Positions 56,520-64,000 of a DNA stretch of 64,000 bases are shown here, piece after piece. How positions within the stretch are numbered: the first letter of the stretch is position 1; each line of letters begins with the position of its first letter. Source of the DNA: Dioscorea cayenensis subsp. rotundata (Eukaryota; Streptophyta; Magnoliopsida; Dioscoreales; Dioscoreaceae); NCBI RefSeq assembly GCF_009730915.1, contig NC_052488.1:19648305-19712304 (forward strand), in the 5' to 3' direction. The notes below the pieces were generated by a model, which worked only from the letters and a program-made list of their open reading frames with translations, did not search any database and was not told where the DNA came from. A program made the translations under genes and the position numbers.

Positions 56520-59500
56520 GAGCCATTGGTGTAGGTTCAGTAGTGGAGGACACCATGGCTGGTTGAAGTGTTTGGGTGAACTCTAAAAGCTCTGCCATAT
56601 TCTTAGCAGAAGAAGGTCACATGGTGATTGGATGAAGATTCTTGGTGGTGCAAGGATCATCACAGAACATGCATGGCAGAGAAAAGATGCAATTCATGGT
56701 TGAGAATTGAGAAGGAAGATGGAACTGGGAATGTATTCCAAGAAAGTGAGGTTCTATATAGGACATGAAAGTGGACCTTGTTGAGCATGCATTCCAGCAA
56801 TATATTCATCTTCTATTTATAGGAAGAAGTTTGTTATTGGTGTGTTAATGTGTGTTTTGATATTCATCAAGGTAGTAGGAAAAGTGTCCTAGCTAGTTAG
56901 TTGCACTGTTATGGGCACATCAGATGGGGTAAAGCTCTTATGATTACAGAGTTGACTTGATAATTGTGTTATGGATATCTGAATGAGTGGAATTTTTGAC
57001 AAGTTTTTTTAAAAAAACAGATACAAAAGCAATGGACGAAATGTCTGGAAATTATAAACAGAAGGGCGGAGTGATGCCATTGACAGCTCGCATAGTGGCT
57101 TCTATCCGGTTGGCTTCTTTCTTTTTCATCATGAATATATAGTTCCTTATTATTATTATTTTTTTTAATATGACGGGGATTAACCCCATGATTTATTGAG
57201 TAATTTTTTAATTAAATGATTGATTTTATTTTTTTCCAAATCGTCATCTTTGACATAGGATCACATTCTCAAATCTCTCATCATGATGAGTATTATAGTA
57301 GCATTATCTAATGGTGTAGAATTACTGTAAAATATTGTACAATTCTATTCATTCATATTCATTAGGCTTTTTGTGAAAAGAATTATATTTTTCACCTCTC
57401 CAAAGTAACAGGATAGAAAAATTTACTATTATATGGTTGTACATGAAAAACTATTATTGTTCTACATATTAGTCCACCCCTCATAATAAATTTTTGAAGA
57501 GTCATTAAACTATATAATTTATGCATTATATTATCTATCTATTTTTTTTTTGACAATTTATTATAAAACGGCATTTGTCGTTTTTATCAATATACATATA
57601 TATGATCATACTTCAAAGTAAGTGATGGAACAGATGGTTTTTCTTTTTAATTGAAAATTCTTGTTACATGTGATTTTATAAAATATTTTGTTAAGTGTAA
57701 TGTTTGAGTTTTAGACTTTTAGTTTACAAATGTTTCAAATTTTTATTAAATTTTTTTATTTATTTATCGTAATTAAAATTAGAAAAAAATATAAGAAATG
57801 AATAAACCATGTTTATTATTATAATAGAGTTTCAAATAAAATTAAAAGCATAAATAAGGAGGTTAGGTATGACCGCATATAATGTAAAAGGCACACTAAC
57901 AATCCCAATCCAATATGGCAGCATCTTTATCTCTACAGTCTCTTTTATCCTTGAGAAAACTTTTATTCTACACCAAAGGTCCAAAGATCAAGACCATGTT
58001 ACAAGAATAATAAAATAAATGTGTTCAATACTTCCACTCTTAAAAACAAAAGTATTACTAAACATTTCCTAATACAATTAATTGTTACTTAAATAATAAA
58101 TAAGTAAATTCAAAATCAAATCTTTAAATCAACAGTATTGTTATAGTACTATATAAATACTATAAAAAATATTATGACAGTAATGTTCATTCATTATTTA
58201 TTGGGTCTAACATTCATTTACTATTTGAATTATATTTAATTTCTAAAACTTTTATGGTTATGCAAGTAGTAGAACTCTAATCATCCCATAAGAGACCGTT
58301 AAGCCACCACAACTTACGCATTATCATACTTATTTATTTTTTTAACAACCCTTTGTGTGACCTGGGTGGCACTTGCCACCTTGACATTAAAAAATAATAT
58401 TAAAAATAAAAATATTGTGGCTAACTCTTCTTCAATCTTGAATTCCAATCAAACCCTTTGAGGCTCAAAATTAATGGAGCGAGCTGCTATAAACAGATGA
58501 TCCCTTTTTCGTGACTATTTCTTGAATGTTCTATTACGTTTTAATTTCTCATGTTTTTTCTTTTTATTGTTGAATGACTTAACTATCTCTATTGATTTTT
58601 GAGTTGCTCCTCATATTCTTCATTCTAGTCCTAATACTTTATATTTATACTATTTTTTCCTAATATATTTGAGTGATTTATTAATAAAAAATTGAAAGGA
58701 TCACTAAAATTGGCAAATATTAGTTTTTATTCAATTCTGGGTTGATTTTTATTTATTTATTTATTTATTTGATAAAAATGATAAATATATTTAGAAAAAC
58801 AAACAGATGTAAAAATACACTAGTTATAATGACTTAATAATTTTTTAAAAATAATTTTTTTGTAATACTATAGGGGATTCACACCAAGACCAACAAATAA
58901 TAATGATGAACCATATTGGGTATAAATATTACTAATAAACAGTACTATGGAAGTGAAGTTTTAAACCTTCGTTCCCTTAAACACTTTGTGATGAGTTACC
59001 GTTATACTATAAATATTTTCTCTTTATTTTTATTCTCAATTTGCTTTATAAATGCTAGCCCTTTTCCACTTATTCTATTTTCGATGAATTGCTTCTAATA
59101 TAACATGATTTATTTATTTTGATATATACAAAATAAGCTATGACCACCACAGTCATCCCAACAATATCAATAAAGGCCATAAGATTATCCTAATTAAATG
59201 GATATTTTCAAATATTTTTAAAAATTTATTATTTTATATATAATATAACTGTAGTGTAATTGGACAATGATGTGAAACCAAGTAGCATCATTTTGAGTGG
59301 ATCTTGCCATGCTTGAGTTTCTCTTCCACTTAAAGTGGGAGAATGATTTGTCCCATGACTTTTAGAACCACAACCTCAATGAACAGACTTCTTTTCTTGC
59401 ATCTAGCCTTCATTAAGCATAGATACACCTCACCAAATCTTTTTATTTTCATTTGTTTATTATTATTATGTATGGTGAGATAGATCATCCTTTGGATGGA

Positions 59501-60510
59501 AAAAGGAAGAACATGGACATGAATGGGGATAGGTTCATTCTCTTATGAAAGCAAATAATAAGGAACATAAAAAACAAATACACAAGAACTCACACCAATG
59601 GAAGTGAAACACTAAGCACTTTATGCTCTTTTGCAATGCTATGGAAGCACTACTCTAATCTTTAGATCTCTAGGCGGTTTTTTATTTTTTCTTATTCTTT
59701 CTGTTTCCGATAGAGTGAAGAGAACAGTCATAGACAATCAATTATATCGAATTAAAATAAAATGAGATAAGGATTAACATATAAATAAAATAAAATATAT
59801 AAATTTAAGTGTGAGAAAAATACCACATAATTTACAATGGGTGATGAGAAGACTAAAAATAAATAATAAAATATTAGTCCATAAAACAATACTAGTAATA
59901 TGCTAATATTTAGTAAATAACAATTAAAAGCGGATCATTCCTCTTAAGTGGCACTAAAAAAAGATAAAAAAAAAAATCTAACCATCCATAAAGTCCAAGT
60001 TGCGCTTAAAAATCATGGCTGATATCTAGTTATGCTTAAGCATGAGTTTTTTTTTTATTATTATTTATATCTAGTGTCTTTGTCGCTTTAAATCTATCAC
60101 TCCAATTGAAAATAGTTTGCTAAGGACATTATAAACAACTATTTTTCGTTTTTCACTTCATTTCAAGAACCCATTACCCTTTTGAATGGAGTAAACTAAA
60201 TAAGAAGATAATGGTTGGAAACATATTATCCATGATATTTATAAGCCATTTTATTACCACAATTTAATAGAAGAGTGGACAGGACAGACTGAGAAAGGGG
60301 GTAACAAATATATTATAATTATTAAAAAGAAAAAACAATCATGAATATGCTTATGTAGAGGTTAAAAAGAAATTGCCAATCACCTCTTTATCATTTGGCA
60401 CCAATTCTTCCATGTAAGATGTTATATTTATTTTATGCTATAATACAATTATATAAAAGTTTAAATTAATTTTTAGTTTATATTATTATATACTTTGCTC
60501 TAATATTTAT
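56520..60510. other. Sulfate transporter promoter side and long AT-rich intergenic DNA
   Basis: About 250 bases of likely 5' UTR/promoter, then 3.7 kb of AT-rich sequence without a credible open frame, RNA gene or transposon boundary. Confidence 0.5.
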
Positions 60511-60519
60511 TTATTTATG

Positions 60520-60670
60520 TTCTGATTTTTTTTTTAATGAATGTAGATCGATAAATCATGTCAGCGATGTACACAAGTGAATCGTCTATATCTTCACTAT
60601 GGTAGAGTTGAAGTTTTAACCCACTTTTTCAGTAAAGACATAAACACTCTACACAGAGAATCTAATATTA
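60520..60670. repeat. Dispersed repeat, copy 1
   Basis: T run then aatgaatgtagatcgataaatcatg ... gttgaagttttaaccc ... agtaaagacataaacactctacacagag. Related in order and wording to 63389-63560, where a T run is followed by gataagtcat, gctaaggttcaaaccctcct and gtaaagacatgaatatcttacacaggg. Confidence 0.5.
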
Positions 60671-60825
60671 ATTAAATTATTAATTAATTAAAAAGTCATT
60701 GGCATATCAGTAACATTTAAGATGATGTGTGCTTTTTTATTTTATCTACATTTTAAAAATATTGAATATTTGAATACGGTGGGCACTTCATATGCTACGT
60801 GTTATTGTATCCATTTTCTCCAATT

Positions 60826-60826
<1 letters not shown>

Positions 60827-60857
<31 letters not shown>
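60827..60857. repeat. (TA)n microsatellite
   Basis: About 14 TA units. Confidence 0.93.
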
Positions 60858-60861
<4 letters not shown>

Positions 60862-61069
60862 CCAATTTATAATATGCTTATCTACTTCTAATCGAAATTT
60901 CATATCAATTAGAGAAAACAGATAAAATAATAATATATCTGGCATCGAATATCAAAAAGGCAACCGTATATACTAAACATTTTAAATATATAAATGCAAG
61001 GATCATTTTGAACATTTTAAAAAATGAAATAAATATCAATATTCACAAATTGTAATATGGCATTATATA

Positions 61070-62040
61070 AAATAACTGAACATCTCTTCAACACTTGTCT
61101 CAAAGCCCAATCAATTTGGAGTTCGATTAGCAATGCTATTGGTAAACAAATCCTTTTCCATGATGCCTTTACTTCTGGAAATTAGTTCTACCTAACTAAT
61201 ACTGATCTTGATATGTTTGATCAGTAGGTGATTGTCTCTGCCATTTGGTTATTATGGAAAGCAAGATGCAATTTGATCTTTAGAAACGAAGCTCCTGACT
61301 TTCATATTATATCAATCAAAGCAATTAATCACGTCAGGGAGTATTTGCTTTCCCCATCTACTCAAATTGGAAAGCAGCTCATTCTTAACAATTTTACCAT
61401 CTTTGATAGTCCTTTTCTCTTTGTATCTACAGTGGGAAATTGTGAGACCGTCGTCTATGGTGTTGGATTCTACATTATATTACAAACAACAAATCTCAAT
61501 TTATATGTGCTGGTTGCTGCAACAATCAAGTTGAATCGGATATTGAAGTAGAGGCTATGGCGCTCATTGCGGCGTTGAGAAGCATTCATATCTCGGATCT
61601 TCATATTAACACCATTTTCATCGCCAATGCTGATCTACATAATGCTATTATAACAGGAAATCCACAACATTCTTGGCGATTAGATCCTCTGATTTCTAGC
61701 ATAATTGATTATCTATCAGATTTGGGAAACCCTCAATTCTATATCATCCCCAAAACATGGATGAATGTTGCTGCTAGCCTGGCTCTTCATGGTGCTAATT
61801 CTCATGTCCTTACTCTATTTCATCATGGCAAGGACCTCTCACGCTAGTTAATGAAGCAATTTAATATGAATAGAATTTGTAATTTTCTTTCTTTTTTTTT
61901 CTCTTTGTTTGGTCTGTGTTCATGTTTGCTAGTTGTTGAGTATCTGTTTGTTTTTCTTGTCTTTCAAACTATGTTTATCTTTTATTTTTATGAATAAATA
62001 ACTGCTAAAGCTCCTTTTCCTCAAAAAATAAAAATAAAAC
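61070..62040 (+). pseudogene. LINE remnant, RNase-H-like end, same family as at 5 kb
   Basis: Plus-strand decayed LINE end: TEHLFNTCLKAQSIW, then IWLLWKARCNLIFRNEAPDF (compare IWFIWKARCDAIFN at 5.5 kb), QLILNNF, MALIAALRSIHISDLHI and a C-terminal stretch ASLALHGANSHVLTLFHHGKD parallel to LASHGSNNHPLCLFHSGRD of the first copy. Two or more stops and a frame change break it. An A-rich tail lies near 62023-62041; no target duplication was found. Confidence 0.8.
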
Positions 62041-62194
62041 AATTTAGTATTCATACCTAGTTTATTTTTAAAAATTATTGGAAAAAGCTTACCACAACAG
62101 TAAGAGAAGATGCTAACACAAAAACATTAAAAAAAACATATATTACAATCAATCAACCAAAGTGACCTACAGTTCCTTGTTAAAGGGTTTATAG

Positions 62195-62490
62195 CATAAT
62201 GACATTAACCCCGCTACATAAGACATTGGTGTTGGAATTTAAGATTCTGAAGTTCAAGTCCCACAAATGTTGTGATGGCAACGAGTCCCTAATTATGAAT
62301 GGGATTTAAGAGTCTCGAGTTCAAGTCCCATTAGAAGTAATGATGGTAATAGCTCTCCGTTTGTGGGTGTTGGTTTTACAATCTAAACCCTATATTGTCT
62401 GGAGGGTACACGGGCTGGACGATCAAATTCTCAGTCCATGCACATACTCCTGATTATGTATGTGTTTGCCACACTCGTTAAAAAAAAGTG
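62195..62490 (+). repeat. SINE-like or other tRNA-like repeat (uncertain)
   Basis: Two words like a pol III B box (gaagttcaagtcccac at about 62251 and cgagttcaagtcccat at about 62316) and an A-rich end near 62480. A tRNA-derived SINE would look like this, but no clear A box or target duplication was found. Confidence 0.3.
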
Positions 62491-62530
62491 TTGTACAGAG
62501 GGTTGACTTGTGGTCACAAAAGGAGAACAT

Positions 62531-62860
62531 ATTTCATACTAAGATTTAACAAAAGAAGGAATACTATCAAGGAAAGATATAGAGAATGACTTAATGTGAA
62601 GTGAATATTAGACTAGACCAAATCAACCCATTAAAGCTGATTTGAGCCCACAAATCAAGGAATCCAAATGACTAGATATTCAATTTGGCCAATATTCATA
62701 CTAAGATTATATTGAACAAAAGAAGGAATACAATCTGGTAGATATATAGAGAATGACTTAATGTGAAGTGAACATTAGACTAGACCAAATCAAACCATTA
62801 AGGCTGATTTGGGTCCACAAATCAAGGAATCCAAATGACTATATATTTATTTTGACCAAT
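62531..62860. repeat. Tandem duplication, unit about 163 bp
   Basis: Two copies (about 62531-62693 and 62694-62860) share ttcatactaagatt, aacaaaagaaggaatac, agagaatgacttaatgtgaa and cacaaatcaaggaatccaaa with a few differences. Not coding. Confidence 0.88.
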
Positions 62861-63388
62861 ATTGGCATGCAATGGATTCCTTATTGGGTGATTCATGTGT
62901 CTTTTTTTTTTTCGAACTTTTTGTGGATTCTTTTCTTTGTGCACCTATTATGATTTAAATGTTTTCTTCTACTTTTTTTTTTTTTTATGCCTTTATGGAA
63001 GAGGTGACAAGTGTGTATTAGTTGAAGTTAATTTGTGCATCTATACTTTGCTTGGATTCTAAGCTCTTGACTATTTCGTACCATTAAAAGAAGATGCAAT
63101 GTTTGATATTGGTTTATCCATTTGTATGCAAGAGCAATTTATACTATAATACTATCTATTAAACAAACTTATGTATTTTTTTTTTCTTGTTTGATTTCAT
63201 CAAGTTAAGTAAAACATCATAGTCAAATAATTAAGATATTTGTTTACCACTTGCTTCAATGGTGTGTCTACCCCATTCAATGGTGTGTCTACCCCGCACC
63301 CAAAAATACTTTATGAAAGGGTAAATCTCTCTTAGTGTGTTTTTGTATATATAAAAATTGAACTTAAAACCAGTTGTGTATGTGAGTT

Positions 63389-63560
63389 TTTTTTTTAATG
63401 AAATATGGATAAGTCATATTAGGAACATGCACATACATAGAATTAATACCTCATTAGACTTGTGTTATCACCCTGTGTGAGCTAAGGTTCAAACCCTCCT
63501 CTTTGGTAAAGACATGAATATCTTACACAGGGACTTGGTGCCAATAAACCAAGAGATCAT
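63389..63560. repeat. Dispersed repeat, copy 2
   Basis: Partner of 60520-60670 in the same orientation; starts with a T run and ends near cttacacagggacttgg. Confidence 0.5.
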
Positions 63561-64000
63561 TGTTGTAATCGAGTTTTTTTAAAAAATATATAAGAAAAAA
63601 ATTTAAAAAATATAAAATGAGAAAAAGATGGCATTGTATTTATCATAAACCCTTTTCTGGTTTCATGTTGAATCCAAACAAATGAAGAACTCAATAGAAA
63701 AATACAATAAATAATCATATTCATCTTTAACTATACCAAGACATAATCTTAATATCATTTATTCAGCAAATTGCAAGAGAAGAAGACATTCTGAAAATAC
63801 AAAACATCAGCAGAAAACAACAGCTATAATTTATCTCAACATTTTATTAAGTCATGTGAATGATTCAACCTCAAAACACAAGCTCCTTGACGTTAATTTT
63901 CAAAGAAAATTTCAATTTGTCTTCAAATTTCAACAGAAACTAGCAAGAAGAATTAAGAACATTAATACAATCTTCATTTTAATCTGCAGTGTTGTTCTCA
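63561..64000. other. AT-rich window end
   Basis: Nothing recognised; it could be the 3' flank of a minus-strand gene beyond the window. Confidence 0.4.

Noticed and set aside
1-64000. tRNA, rRNA or microRNA genes
   Set aside because: No cloverleaf with both A and B boxes, no rRNA words and no convincing hairpin precursor was noticed by eye; tRNAscan-SE and Infernal would be decisive.

Overview
This is a 64 kb piece of a flowering-plant nuclear genome. The evidence is spliced genes with GT-AG introns, AT-rich intergenic DNA, plant-specific families (SOSEKI, EIN3-like, Ole e 1-like, MIKC*-type MADS, group 2 sulfate transporter) and plant-type Ty1-copia, Mutator-like and LINE elements. The species cannot be fixed from the sequence. 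Two runs of exactly 1000 N (30733-31732 and 38947-39946) are assembly gaps.

Left, gene-dense part (1-29.3 kb): the 3' part of an ERGIC3/Erv46-like cargo-receptor gene (+), followed in its 3' flank by a 5'-truncated LINE with a perfect 16-bp target duplication; a complete eEF1A gene with a leader intron (+); a complete peroxisomal acyl-CoA oxidase of the ACX2 type (+); a SEC14/CRAL-TRIO lipid-transfer protein (+); an intronless short EIN3-like transcription factor (+); an Ole e 1-like secreted protein (-); and a five-exon SOSEKI (DUF966) polarity gene (-).

Middle, mobile-element part (29.3-53.3 kb): a 1.8-kb Mutator-like element with about 430-bp terminal inverted repeats and a 9-bp target duplication; a structurally complete but coding-dead Ty1-copia element (4.6 kb, TSD atatt); an MIKC*-type MADS-box gene with a frame break in its first exon, flanked by two direct copies of an unusual TCTCTATT-rich minisatellite repeat; a small conserved two-exon gene (-) with a degenerate coiled-coil pseudogene inside its intron; and a LINE remnant split by a solo LTR.

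Right part (53.7-64 kb): a complete 11-exon sulfate transporter of the SULTR2 type (-), then about 7.5 kb holding only repeats: a second degraded copy of the LINE family seen near 5 kb, a dispersed repeat pair, a tRNA-SINE-like stretch and a 163-bp tandem duplication.

The genes are not an operon or cluster; each appears to be independently regulated. No wholly new system is evident. The least explained features are the paired minisatellite repeats around the broken MADS gene, the inverted-repeat element with a residual basic-tail reading frame, and the small open frame antisense to the EIN3-like leader.
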